DNA of 64,000 nt from contig NZ_JODL01000024.1 in NCBI RefSeq assembly GCF_000718985.1, positions 1 to 64,000 on the forward strand. Reading direction: 5' to 3'. This document shows, piece after piece, positions 47,615-56,079 of this stretch. Source of the stretch: Streptomyces megasporus (lineage in GTDB: Bacteria > Actinomycetota > Actinomycetes > Streptomycetales > Streptomycetaceae). Below the pieces are notes generated by a model. That model was not told the origin of the DNA and searched no databases. It saw nothing but the letters and a program-made list of their open reading frames with translations. The position numbers were made by a program, and so were the translations under genes. The first letter of the stretch is position 1. Every line of letters begins with the position of its first letter.

Positions 47615-48550
47615 ATGCGGGCGTGGCAGTTCACCGAGGTCGGAGCGCCTCTCACCCTCCGTGAGATCCCGGAGGCCGAGCCGAAGGAGGACGAGATCGT
47701 CGTCGAGGTGAAGGCGGCGGGGCTGTGCCACAGCGACATCGGTTACCTCGACGGCACCCTGACCCCTCTCCTCCCGTTCAGCCCGATCACCCTGGGGCAC
47801 GAGATCGCGGGCGTGGTGGCGGCGACCGGTTCCGGCGCGACCCGGTTCTCGGTGGGCGACAAGGTCGTGGTGCCGGCCGCGATCGAGGGGCCGGGGACGT
47901 CCTCCAACGGCGGATTCCAGCACCGGGTGCCGGTCCGCGAGTCCCTGGTCGTCCCGCTGCCGGACGGCATCCCCTGGGACCAGGCCGCCGCCGCCACCGA
48001 CGCCGGCATGACCTCCTACCGCGCGGTCACCACCCAGGGGCGCGTGCGTGAGGGGATGAAGGTCGGCATCACCGGACTCGGCGGCCTCGGCTCTCTCGGC
48101 GCCCAGGTGGCCCGCGGTCTCGGTGCCGAGGTCTATGTGGCGGAGACGAACGAGGCGGTGCACGACTTCGCCCGCGAGTTGGGCGCGGCGGGCGTCGACA
48201 CGAGCATCAAGGCCTTCGCCGACAAGGGCTTGGACGTGGTCGTCGACTTCGCCGGCTTCGGGGTGACCACCTCCGAGGCGGTGGAGACCGTGCGCCGCGG
48301 CGGGCGCGTGGTGCAGGTCGGTCTCGGGGTCGCCGAGGGAACCGTCAACCTGCAGGCCCTCACCCTCAACGAGATCGAACTCGTCGGATCGCAGGCCGGC
48401 ACCCCCGAGGAGTGCGCGGAGGTCCTGCGGCTCATCGCGGAGGGCAAGGTCGCGTCGAGGATCACCCGCATCGACTTCGACGAGATCGGTGACGGCATCG
48501 GCAGGCTGGAGCGGGGCGAGGTCGTCGGGCGGCTGGTCGCCCTCTACTGA
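47615..48550 (+). CDS. Medium-chain (zinc-type) alcohol dehydrogenase
   Basis: 311-aa NAD(P)-dependent dehydrogenase. Catalytic zinc ligands seen: Cys in [10 protein letters not shown] and His-Glu in TLGHEIAG. Rossmann motif [16 protein letters not shown], then [24 protein letters not shown]. The loop holding the four structural-zinc cysteines is absent: [22 protein letters not shown] goes straight into the next strand, explaining the short length (family about 340–350). Substrate unknown. Isolated by terminator and its own promoter; the nitrilase gene follows after 71 nt. Confidence 0.9.
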   Translation: MRAWQFTEVGAPLTLREIPEAEPKEDEIVVEVKAAGLCHSDIGYLDGTLTPLLPFSPITLGHEIAGVVAATGSGATRFSVGDKVVVPAAIEGPGTSSNGGFQHRVPVRESLVVPLPDGIPWDQAAAATDAGMTSYRAVTTQGRVREGMKVGITGLGGLGSLGAQVARGLGAEVYVAETNEAVHDFARELGAAGVDTSIKAFADKGLDVVVDFAGFGVTTSEAVETVRRGGRVVQVGLGVAEGTVNLQALTLNEIELVGSQAGTPEECAEVLRLIAEGKVASRITRIDFDEIGDGIGRLERGEVVGRLVALY

Positions 48551-48621
48551 CGGCCGCCCCTGCCGGCGACCGCCGCGGCCCACCGCTTCCCATTCGGCGG
48601 TGGGCGGTCCAGCATTCCTCC

Positions 48622-49575
48622 ATGAGCAGCCTTGCGAACCGAGTGACCGCGGCCGTCGTCCAGGTGGGAGCCCGTCTCTTCGACACCCCCGCCAACCTCT
48701 CCCGAGCCCGGGAGTTCATCCGCCGGGCCGCCGGGCAGGGCGCGGAGATCATCGTGCTCCCGGAGGCGTTCCTGGGCGGGTACCCCAAGGGCCTGGACTT
48801 CGGGGTGACCGTCGGCAGCCGCACGGACGAGGGACGGGACCTCTTCCACCGCCACCACCGGTCCGCGATCGAGGTGCCCGGCCCCGAGACGGAGGAACTG
48901 GCCTCTCTCACTCGCGAGTTGGGCTGCCATGTGGTGATCGGGGCGGTCGAGCGGTCCGGCTCCACCCTGTACTGCGTCGCGCTGTTCTTCGGTCCTGCCG
49001 GCTACCTGGGCAAGCACCGCAAGCTCGTGCCCACCGCGGCCGAGCGGTTCCTCTGGGGCCGGGGCGACGGCTCCACCATGCCCGTGGTGGACACCGGGGC
49101 GGCCCGGCTGGGCTCGGCCATCTGCTGGGAGAACTACATGCCGCTGTTCCGCGCGGCCATGTACGCCAAGGGGGTGGACGTCTGGTGCGCCCCCACCGTG
49201 GACGACCGCGAGAACTGGCAGGCGACCATGCGGCACATCGCCGTGGAGGGCCGCTGCTTCGTGCTGAGCGCCAACCAGTACCTGCTCCGCGGAGACCTGC
49301 CCGCCGACGTCCACCCCGTCCAGGGCGACGCTCCGGACACGGTGCTCATCGGCGGCGGCAGCACGATCGTCTCGCCCCTCGGCGACGTCCTCGCCGGTCC
49401 GCTGCGCGGCGGCGAGGGCATCCTCACGGCCGAACTCGACCTGGGGGACATCGCGCGCGGCCGTTTCGACCTCGACGTCACCGGTCACTACGCCCGGCCC
49501 GACGTCTTCGCCCTCCACGTCGACGAGACGCCCCGGGCGAGTGTCGACCGACGGTCGGCGCCCGCGGCGGACTGA
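48622..49575 (+). CDS. Nitrilase-family carbon–nitrogen hydrolase
   Basis: 317-aa enzyme of nitrilase branch 1, hydrolysing nitriles to acids and ammonia. Catalytic triad visible: Glu in [15 protein letters not shown], Lys in [23 protein letters not shown], Cys in [15 protein letters not shown]. The CWENYMP form and length match aliphatic or arylaceto-nitrilases. It follows the dehydrogenase by 71 nt, with a hairpin (48579–48604) just upstream. It converges on the LOG-like gene (17 nt). Whether it serves nitrile catabolism or hormone-like metabolites is open. Confidence 0.92.
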   Translation: MSSLANRVTAAVVQVGARLFDTPANLSRAREFIRRAAGQGAEIIVLPEAFLGGYPKGLDFGVTVGSRTDEGRDLFHRHHRSAIEVPGPETEELASLTRELGCHVVIGAVERSGSTLYCVALFFGPAGYLGKHRKLVPTAAERFLWGRGDGSTMPVVDTGAARLGSAICWENYMPLFRAAMYAKGVDVWCAPTVDDRENWQATMRHIAVEGRCFVLSANQYLLRGDLPADVHPVQGDAPDTVLIGGGSTIVSPLGDVLAGPLRGGEGILTAELDLGDIARGRFDLDVTGHYARPDVFALHVDETPRASVDRRSAPAAD

Positions 49576-49592
49576 CGCAGACGTCGGGGAGT

Positions 49593-50138
49593 TCAGGCGG
49601 GCGCGCCTTCCGCGGCGCCCTTGAAAGGCGCGACGTCGCCCAGTGCGTGGGCGACCGCCGCCTCCTCGGAGGCCACGTGGGCGAGCAGGCCGCCGGTGTC
49701 CGCGATGGTCCCGTCCGGGCCCGTGACGCGCCAACCGCGCAGGACGGCCACGGGCCTGCCGGTGCGCAGGGCGAGGGCGATCTCGCTCATCGTCCCCCAG
49801 CCGCCGCCCACGGCGACCAGCCCGTCGCACGACCGGACCAGCAGCCCGTTGCGCAACTGCCCCAGGCCCGTGGCCAGGGCGACGGTGAGGTGCTCGTTGC
49901 CGGCGCCGCGGTCGTCGCCGGGCAACAGGCCCACGACGGTGCCGCCCTCGCTCGTCGCGCCCTCGGCGCACGCCTCCATCACACCGCCCAGGCCGCCGCA
50001 GACCACGATCGCGCCGCGTCGGGCCGCCAGGGCGCCGACCGCCCGGGCGTGCGCGCGTTCCTCCTCGTCGGCGTCGCCGGGTCCCACCACGCCCACGTAC
50101 GGGCGGGCCCGCCCGGCTCGACGGTCCGTCGACGGCAT
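49593..50138 (-). CDS. LOG/TIGR00725-like Rossmann protein
   Basis: 181-aa SLOG-superfamily protein of the TIGR00725 type: [13 protein letters not shown] start, [17 protein letters not shown], and the nucleotide-binding [14 protein letters not shown] (PGGxGTxxE variant with Gly for Pro). Relatives include cytokinin-activating LOG phosphoribohydrolases, but this subgroup is uncharacterised. ATG at 50138 with AAGGAG upstream. It follows the TetR gene by 60 nt on the same strand. Confidence 0.85.
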   Translation of the reverse strand: MPSTDRRAGRARPYVGVVGPGDADEEERAHARAVGALAARRGAIVVCGGLGGVMEACAEGATSEGGTVVGLLPGDDRGAGNEHLTVALATGLGQLRNGLLVRSCDGLVAVGGGWGTMSEIALALRTGRPVAVLRGWRVTGPDGTIADTGGLLAHVASEEAAVAHALGDVAPFKGAAEGAPA

Positions 50139-50198
50139 GGGGCTCCTTCCTCGCCGTGTGTTCGCCCTCGGTGTTCGCCCTCGCCCGGCGCGGGGATG

Positions 50199-50795
50199 TC
50201 AGGTCCGTCGGATGACGGCACCGTCCAGGAGCGGGGCGAGTTCCCGCGCCACCGTCGTCAGGGCGCGAACGTCCCGCTCGGCCCGGGCGATCAGGATCGC
50301 TCCCTCCAGCGCGCTGATCATGAGCGTCGCGAGCGGCTCGGCGCGCTCGGCCGGTACGCCCATTCCGGTCAGCGCCCGGGCCACCGGGCGGCTCCAGCCG
50401 GCGAACGCGTCCGCGGCGGCGGCCCTGGTGGACTCGGTGGAGTCCGCCCAGTCCACCGTCGCCGCGACGACGGGGCAGCCCGACGTGAAGCCGACCGTCT
50501 CGAACTCGTCGGTCCACTGGCGCACCATCGCGGCGAACAGGCGGCTCGGGGACGGCTCGGACATCTCGGCGAGGAACCGGTCGACGCGCTTGGCCGCGTA
50601 GCGACCCGCCCAGGCCACGGCCTCGTTGACGAGCTGTTCCTTGCCGCCCGGGAAGTAGTGCCCGAGCGATCCGCGCGGCGCGCCCGCGTGCGCGGCGACG
50701 TCGCGCAGCCCCGTCGCGGTGACCCCGTCGCGTCGGATGAGTTGGGCCGCGCTGAAGACCATCCGCTCGCGTGGTCCCCGTTCGGAAACCGCCAT
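50199..50795 (-). CDS. TetR-family regulator (LmrA/YxaF type)
   Basis: 198-aa repressor. N-terminal HTH ([44 protein letters not shown]) and a C-terminal ligand domain with [17 protein letters not shown], typical of the LmrA/YxaF subgroup. ATG at 50795 with GGGAGG upstream. It diverges from the 50997 oxidoreductase; a palindrome at 50928–50943 between them is a good operator candidate. Probably controls both that gene and the tetR–LOG pair. Confidence 0.9.
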   Translation of the reverse strand: MAVSERGPRERMVFSAAQLIRRDGVTATGLRDVAAHAGAPRGSLGHYFPGGKEQLVNEAVAWAGRYAAKRVDRFLAEMSEPSPSRLFAAMVRQWTDEFETVGFTSGCPVVAATVDWADSTESTRAAAADAFAGWSRPVARALTGMGVPAERAEPLATLMISALEGAILIARAERDVRALTTVARELAPLLDGAVIRRT

Positions 50796-50927
50796 CACCG
50801 ACCTCCCGCCGACCGACGCCCGGACGCCGACCGCCCCGCGTCCAGCCGTGCCAGTTTGACATCCTCCCGGCCGGTCACGGCGGCCGGAACGCACGCGCAC
50901 CGTGCCGGCCGACCCCGACGGCTCTAC

Positions 50928-50943
50928 TATGACGGCTGTCATA
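50928..50943. promoter_or_regulatory. TATGAC-ggct-GTCATA palindrome, putative TetR operator
   Basis: Perfect 6-bp arms around four bases, in the 201-nt divergent gap between tetR and the oxidoreductase. It lies in an AT-richer patch with -10-like TACTAT (50925–50930), so binding would block transcription. Confidence 0.6.
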
Positions 50944-50996
50944 ATCGACGAGGCCGGTGGCTTCCACGAGCGCACCGGCCGGAGACGGCGGCGGAG

Positions 50997-51881
50997 ATGG
51001 ATGTCGGTTTCATCGGCCTCGGCGTCATGGGGCTGCCCATGGCGCTCAATCTGACCAGGGCCGGGACGCCGCTCGTGGTCTGGAACCGCACCGCGACCAG
51101 GAGCGAGCCGTTGCGCGCCGCCGGCGCGAAGGTGGCGGCGGAGCCGGCGGAGGTCTTCGAGCGGGCCCGCGTGGTGATCCTCATGTTGGCCGACGACGCC
51201 GCGATCGACTCCGTCCTGGGCCGCGGCACGCCCGCCCTCGCCCGCAACGTCGCGGGGCGCGTGATCGTCCATATGGGGACGACGTCGCCCGACCACTCGC
51301 GCGGGCTCGAGGCCGACGTCCGCGCGGCCGGCGGCGATTACGTCGAGGCTCCCGTCTCGGGTTCGCGCGAGCCCGCGGAGGCGGGCCGGCTCGTGGCGAT
51401 GCTGGCCGGGGAGGACGCGGCGGTGGAGGAGGTCCGCCCGCTGCTCGCGCCCCTGTGTCACCGGACCTTCGACTGCGGCCCGGTCCCCGGCGCGTTGCTG
51501 ACGAAGCTCTCGGTGAACCTGTTCCTGATCACCATGGTCACCGGTCTCACCGAGGCGTTCCACTTCGCCGACCGGCACGGACTGGACAAGGATCTGTTCA
51601 TGGACGTGCTCGCGGCGGGCCCGATGTCCAGCGGCGTCTCCCGTATGAAGGCGCCCAAGCTGGCGGACCGCGACTTCACCGTCCAGGCCGCCGTCTCGGA
51701 CGTGCTGAAGAACAACCGGCTGATCGCCGAGGCGGCCAGGGCCGCCGGCCTGGCCTCGCCCCTGCTCGACGTCTGCCACGCCCTCTTCGGCGAGACCGTG
51801 GCGCTGGGTCACGGCCGGTCCGACATGGTGGCCGTCCTCCACGCGATCGAGGCGCGGACCGACCACGATCGGCGCCACTGA
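50997..51881 (+). CDS. NAD(P)-dependent beta-hydroxyacid dehydrogenase-like oxidoreductase
   Basis: 294-aa 6-phosphogluconate-dehydrogenase-fold enzyme. Cofactor motif [20 protein letters not shown], substrate motif [16 protein letters not shown], and the catalytic Lys in [12 protein letters not shown]. Substrates of the family include 3-hydroxyisobutyrate, tartronate semialdehyde and imines; not assignable here. ATG at 50997 after GGAGACGGCGGCGGAG. Likely repressed by the divergent TetR protein. Confidence 0.9.
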   Translation: MDVGFIGLGVMGLPMALNLTRAGTPLVVWNRTATRSEPLRAAGAKVAAEPAEVFERARVVILMLADDAAIDSVLGRGTPALARNVAGRVIVHMGTTSPDHSRGLEADVRAAGGDYVEAPVSGSREPAEAGRLVAMLAGEDAAVEEVRPLLAPLCHRTFDCGPVPGALLTKLSVNLFLITMVTGLTEAFHFADRHGLDKDLFMDVLAAGPMSSGVSRMKAPKLADRDFTVQAAVSDVLKNNRLIAEAARAAGLASPLLDVCHALFGETVALGHGRSDMVAVLHAIEARTDHDRRH

Positions 51882-51976
51882 CCCATCCGGGCCGTCAGCC
51901 GGGGGAAGCGTTCGACAAACCGGTGAAACACGGCTCCTCCCCGCACGCGCGTGCCGTTCCCGGGTACCTCTCGCGC

Positions 51977-52429
51977 ATGGCCGGCATCGATCTTCGGAGC
52001 ACCGCGTTCGACGACGGTGCCTTCATCCCCCGCCGTCACTCGAAGGAGGGAGAGAACGTCTCCCCACCGTTGAGCTGGTCCGGCGTTCCCGACGGAACGG
52101 CGGAACTCCTGCTGGTGTGCGAGGACCCCGACGCGCCGTCGGGCACCTTCCTCCACTGGCTGGTCACCGGCATCGACCCGACGAGCGACGGTGTGGAGGC
52201 CGGGCGGACGCCCCGTGGCGGAACGCCCATGACGAACGGTTACGGCGAGCGGGGCTGGGGCGGCCCGCTCCCTCCCCCCGGCGACAAGGCCCACCGCTAC
52301 TTCTTCCGTCTCCACGCCCTTCCCGAACCCGTCTCCCTCGAGGACGGCGCGGGCGCCGACGCGGTGCGCGCCGCGGTGGCGGACCGCCGGCTCGCGAGCG
52401 GCACGCTCCAGGGGCTCTACCAGCGCTGA
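51977..52429 (+). CDS. YbhB/YbcL (PEBP) family protein
   Basis: 150-aa phosphatidylethanolamine-binding-protein homologue. Family motifs DPDAPSGTFLHWLVTGID and GYGERGWGGPLPPPGDKAHRYFFRLHAL are complete. No signal peptide, so cytoplasmic. Role in bacteria is poorly defined (ligand binding, possible kinase-inhibitor-like fold). ATG at 51977; ribosome site weak. It follows the oxidoreductase by 95 nt and ends before a hairpin. Confidence 0.9.
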   Translation: MAGIDLRSTAFDDGAFIPRRHSKEGENVSPPLSWSGVPDGTAELLLVCEDPDAPSGTFLHWLVTGIDPTSDGVEAGRTPRGGTPMTNGYGERGWGGPLPPPGDKAHRYFFRLHALPEPVSLEDGAGADAVRAAVADRRLASGTLQGLYQR

Positions 52430-52433
52430 GGTC

Positions 52434-52466
52434 CGTGCCCGTGGCCGGCCCCCGGCCACGGGCACG
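52434..52466 (+). terminator. Terminator after the PEBP gene
   Basis: Perfect 15-bp stem (52434–52448 with 52452–52466), 3-nt loop CCC, beginning 5 nt after the stop. Confidence 0.82.
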
Positions 52467-52538
52467 ACTCGGTAACGGGGGGCGACGGTCGCGCCTTCGG
52501 CCTTCCCCGACCGGTGGTTTCCGGTGTGGGCTGGTCCC

Positions 52539-53999
52539 ATGCGCCCCACCACGCCGCGCCGCCGCGCGTTCGCCGCCCTGCTCGCCGCCGTCACGGTGGG
52601 GACGTCGCTCGCCGGGTGCGCCGGCGCCGGGACGGACGGCGCCGGGGGCGGCGGCTCCACGCCCACGGCGCGCACCGGCGGGCCGTTCGTCTCCCCGAGC
52701 GCCTCCCGCCCCGTGCCGCGCGGGGAGGGGAGCGAGGACCCGGACGACGTCAACGGGGACGGGTACCGGGACCTGCTGCTGCCGGTGTTCTCCGGCGAGG
52801 ACGGCGCCCACCGGCGGATCGTGGTCGTGTACGGGTCGGCCAAGGGACCGGACCCGGCGACCCGCACCGTCCACGGGCGCCGCGACCTCGGTCTCCCCGC
52901 CCCCGTCGAGCACGCCGGGGAGCGGGACCCCGACCACCTGGACGCCGACTCCGTCCTCAGCGCCGACCTGGACGGCGACGGCTTCCCCGAACTGGTCTCC
53001 TCCGTCGCCCGACGGGTGTCCGGCACAGGCGACCCGTACGCGATCGAGCCCGGTGTGTGGGTGTCCTGGGGCGGCCCCGAGGGCCCGCGGCGCGGCGCCG
53101 GGGCGACGCGGATCGAGGCCGCGGACGGGCTGGGGGGCACGGTGCGCGGCGACTTCGACGGCGACGGACACCACGACCTGGCGGCCCTGCGGCAGGAGCG
53201 CCGTCAGGTGGTGCTGCTGTACGGCCCGTTCACCCGGTCCGGTGTCCCGGCCCGCACCGACACGCTCCCCGGGGTCCAGGGCTGGTTGGCGGCCGACGCG
53301 ATCGACCCGACCGGAAAGCCCCGTGCCACCGCACTGCTGGTGCACGACGGCGACGACGGCGAGCAGACCGCCGCCACGCTCCACCCCGCGCGGGTCGGCT
53401 CCGGCCCGGACCGCGAGGGCGTCCGGCTGCGCAGGGGGAACGCGGTGGCCTTCGGCGACTTCGACGGCGACGGCGCCCGCGACGTGGCCATCGGCGACGA
53501 CGGCAGCCGCAACGACGAACCGGGGTACGAGAGCGAGGCCCCGGAGGTGGACGGCTCGTTCACGATCCACCCCGGCGACGGCGGCGCGCCCCGCACGTAC
53601 CGGATTCCCCGTGGCGAGAACCCCTACGGGTCCGGCGGCTACCACGCCGCCGACCCGGACGGGGACGGCCGCGACGCGCTGGTGGTCGGCACGGACGGCG
53701 GCGCGCTGTTGATCGACACGGGCGCCGGCGGGGCCGGTGGGACGCGGACGGAGCTCTCCCGCACCGTGCCCGCCCGCGTGGACGGGGGAAAGCCGTCCGA
53801 GGGCACGCGGAACGCACGGCCCTACGGCGCGGGGGACTTCGACGGCGACGGCGCGGACGAGTTGGTCTTCGGGTGGGGCGCGAGCCGGCTCTTCGAGTTC
53901 TACGGGGAGCGGCCCACCCACTGGTGGATCACCGACGGCGCCTCCGCCCGCGACGAGGTCGCCTTCAGCACCGTCCCCTACGCCCCGGCGCGGGGATAG
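52539..53999 (+). CDS. FG-GAP/VCBS-repeat secreted lipoprotein
   Basis: 486-aa exported protein. Twin-Arg-like start MRPTTPRRRAFAALLAAVTVG with lipobox LAGC (Cys about 28), then a Ser/Pro linker. The body is a predicted beta-propeller with six calcium-binding DxDGDG-type loops (DVNGDGYRD, DLDGDGFPE, DFDGDGHHD, DFDGDGARD, DPDGDGRDA, DFDGDGADE). Such proteins act in adhesion, polysaccharide binding or surface assembly. Substrate unknown. It converges on the PGRP amidase gene. Confidence 0.9.
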   Translation: MRPTTPRRRAFAALLAAVTVGTSLAGCAGAGTDGAGGGGSTPTARTGGPFVSPSASRPVPRGEGSEDPDDVNGDGYRDLLLPVFSGEDGAHRRIVVVYGSAKGPDPATRTVHGRRDLGLPAPVEHAGERDPDHLDADSVLSADLDGDGFPELVSSVARRVSGTGDPYAIEPGVWVSWGGPEGPRRGAGATRIEAADGLGGTVRGDFDGDGHHDLAALRQERRQVVLLYGPFTRSGVPARTDTLPGVQGWLAADAIDPTGKPRATALLVHDGDDGEQTAATLHPARVGSGPDREGVRLRRGNAVAFGDFDGDGARDVAIGDDGSRNDEPGYESEAPEVDGSFTIHPGDGGAPRTYRIPRGENPYGSGGYHAADPDGDGRDALVVGTDGGALLIDTGAGGAGGTRTELSRTVPARVDGGKPSEGTRNARPYGAGDFDGDGADELVFGWGASRLFEFYGERPTHWWITDGASARDEVAFSTVPYAPARG

Positions 54000-54073
54000 G
54001 TCGCTCCGTCCGAGCGGCCCGCGCGTGGTCTGGGCCGCACGCGGGCGGGGGAACGCCCCGTCCGGGCCGTCGG

Positions 54074-54805
54074 TCAGGGGCGGCGCAGGCGGGCGACCTC
54101 GTCGCGGATCACGGGCAGGAGGTCGTACAGGGCCTGGCCGGGACAGTCGGTCTGGTGACTGTCGCGGTGGCCGGAGACGACGTGGAACGTCGCCGCCTCG
54201 CCCTTGTCGTAGCGGCTCTCGTCGTTCGTCGAGACCAGCCGCACCGTGCCGCGCGGGTCGGTTCCGGGGCGGAGTTTCCACGCCGCGACCTTGGCTATCC
54301 CCTCGATGAGGGCCCGCGGCACCTCCACTCCCTCGCCGTAGGTGCCCAGTGCGGCCACCCCGACGCTGTTGCGGTTGAACCCCTTGGTGTGCGCCCCGTA
54401 CACGGGTCGCCCGATGCCGCCCGCCCGGCCCTCGTAGATGGTGCCGCAGCGGTCCACGACGAAGTTGTAGCCGATGTCGTCCCACCCCTCGCCCTTGACG
54501 TGCTCCACCTCCAGAGCCCGCAGCATGGCGGGGACGTCGTCGCAGTCGTAGCCGTTGGGGTGGCCGGTGTGGTGGACGAAGACGGCGCTCGCCGGGCCCG
54601 TGTACCTGGCGCGCTCCCGGACCATGCTCTCGTCCGCGCGCCAGTCCGCCCGGCTGACGATCGCGGGGCGCGGCGCGCCGTGCGGGGGCGCGGAGTCGGT
54701 CGCTTCCGACTCCGACGTCCCCGGCAGCGACGCGGGAACGTCCCGCATCACCAGCAGGGCCAGGGGCAGGAGGGCGGCGCCCAACGCCAATCGTGGGGAC
54801 CACAT
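54074..54805 (-). CDS. Peptidoglycan-recognition/amidase-2 family N-acetylmuramoyl-L-alanine amidase
   Basis: 243-aa exported zinc amidase that cuts the MurNAc–L-Ala bond. N-terminal membrane/signal helix (MWSPRLALGAALLPLALLVM), then the PGRP domain from about residue 48 (PAIVSRADWRADESM). Zinc ligands: His in VFVHHTGH and His/Cys in VVSGHRDSHQTDCPG. ALGTYGEGV and GYNFVVDRCGTIYEGRAGG are typical. A role in wall turnover or defence against other bacteria is likely. Converges on the FG-GAP lipoprotein gene. Confidence 0.93.
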   Translation of the reverse strand: MWSPRLALGAALLPLALLVMRDVPASLPGTSESEATDSAPPHGAPRPAIVSRADWRADESMVRERARYTGPASAVFVHHTGHPNGYDCDDVPAMLRALEVEHVKGEGWDDIGYNFVVDRCGTIYEGRAGGIGRPVYGAHTKGFNRNSVGVAALGTYGEGVEVPRALIEGIAKVAAWKLRPGTDPRGTVRLVSTNDESRYDKGEAATFHVVSGHRDSHQTDCPGQALYDLLPVIRDEVARLRRP

Positions 54806-54954
54806 GCCCCCACCCTGCGCGCTCGGGCCGTCGATCTCGCGGCCGGCGGGACCGATCGGGTGACGCCGAACTCCCGCCTCGCGTGTCGTTCGCGCAGCTC
54901 ACCGGCGTTTTTCGGGGACCGGGCGGACACGGTGGCGGCGGGCGCCTCGGCCCG

Positions 54955-55944
54955 TCACCTCGGCGCGGGCGCGCGCTCGTCGAGGAGCCCCTCGCCGCGC
55001 AGGTCGTCCCAGAGCCCCGCGGGAACGTCCGCCTCGAAGGCGGCGACGTCGCGCCGCACCTCCTCGGCGGAGCGCATGCCGAGCACGACGCCCGCGACCG
55101 CGGGGTGGTGCAGCGGGAACAGCATCGCCGCGCGGGGAAGCGGCACGCCGTGCGCCTCGCAGACGTCGGCGACGCGGTGCGCCCGCCGCAGCACCTCCGG
55201 CGGGACCGGCGCGTAGTCGAAGCGTGCCTCCTCGGTGGGCCGGTCCACGGCCAGCAGGCCGGAGTTGAAGACCGCCGCCGCCAGCACGGACACGCCGCGC
55301 TCGACGCACGCGGGCAGCAGGCCGTCCAGGGCGCTCTGGTCGAGCAGGGTGTACCGGCCGGCCAACATCACCACGTCGGCGTCGGTCTCCCGGACGAACC
55401 TGGTCAGCAGGTCGGTGTTCCGCATTCCCGCGCCGACGGCGCCCACCACGCCCTGGGAGCGCAGTTCGGCGAGCGCCGGCCAGCCTTCGCGCAGGGCGGC
55501 CTCGAAGCGGTCCTCCACGTCCGTGTCGTGGAGGAACAGCACGTCGACGCGGTCGACTCCCATCCGGGTGAGCGAGTCCTCGACGCTGCGCAGGACGCCG
55601 TCGCGGGAGAAGTCCCACACCCGGCGGTGCGTCGCGGGCACCTGGAAGCTCTCGTCCGTGCGGCCCGCCGGGTCCTGGGGGACGAGGATTCGGCCGACCT
55701 TGGTCGACAGTGTGAACTCCCCGCGCGGCATCCGGCGGAGGAAGTCGCCGAAGCGGCGTTCGGAGTGCCCGATGCCGTAGTGCGGGGCGGTGTCGAAGTA
55801 CCGGATGCCGTGCTCCCAGGCCGCCGCCAACGCTCCCGCGGCCGTGTCGTCGTCCAGCGGCTCGAACAGCCCGCCGAGCGGTCCGCCTCCGAATCCCAGT
55901 TCCGTGACCTCGACCGTGCTGCGTCCGAGCCGGTTCGTCCTCAT
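54955..55944 (-). CDS. Aldo/keto reductase (sugar dehydrogenase-like)
   Basis: 329-aa TIM-barrel oxidoreductase. Catalytic tetrad visible: Asp and Tyr in YFDTAPHYGIGHSE, Lys in TLSTKVGR, His in VLFLHDTD. The subgroup resembles L-fucose/D-threo-aldose 1-dehydrogenases. ATG at 55944 gives the normal MRTNRLGRSTVEVTELGFGG start. A single gene 135 nt from the TPR gene on the same strand. Confidence 0.92.
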   Translation of the reverse strand: MRTNRLGRSTVEVTELGFGGGPLGGLFEPLDDDTAAGALAAAWEHGIRYFDTAPHYGIGHSERRFGDFLRRMPRGEFTLSTKVGRILVPQDPAGRTDESFQVPATHRRVWDFSRDGVLRSVEDSLTRMGVDRVDVLFLHDTDVEDRFEAALREGWPALAELRSQGVVGAVGAGMRNTDLLTRFVRETDADVVMLAGRYTLLDQSALDGLLPACVERGVSVLAAAVFNSGLLAVDRPTEEARFDYAPVPPEVLRRAHRVADVCEAHGVPLPRAAMLFPLHHPAVAGVVLGMRSAEEVRRDVAAFEADVPAGLWDDLRGEGLLDERAPAPR

Positions 55945-56079
55945 TCGGCCGTTCCTCCTCGTGGTTGCGTCCCGACCGCGCCTTCCGGGGGGAGTGTTCC
56001 CCCGGAAGGCGGCGGCCCCCACCGTCTCCGGGAAGGCCGGCCCCGACCGCCCCCGGCCGGTGGCCCTCCGGGGGCGGGC

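Noticed and set aside
48489..50990. Upstream extension of the 50997 oxidoreductase frame (open from 48489)
   Set aside because: The translation before 50997 overlaps the nitrilase, LOG and TetR genes and has no recognisable protein; the domain starts at MDVGFIGLG.
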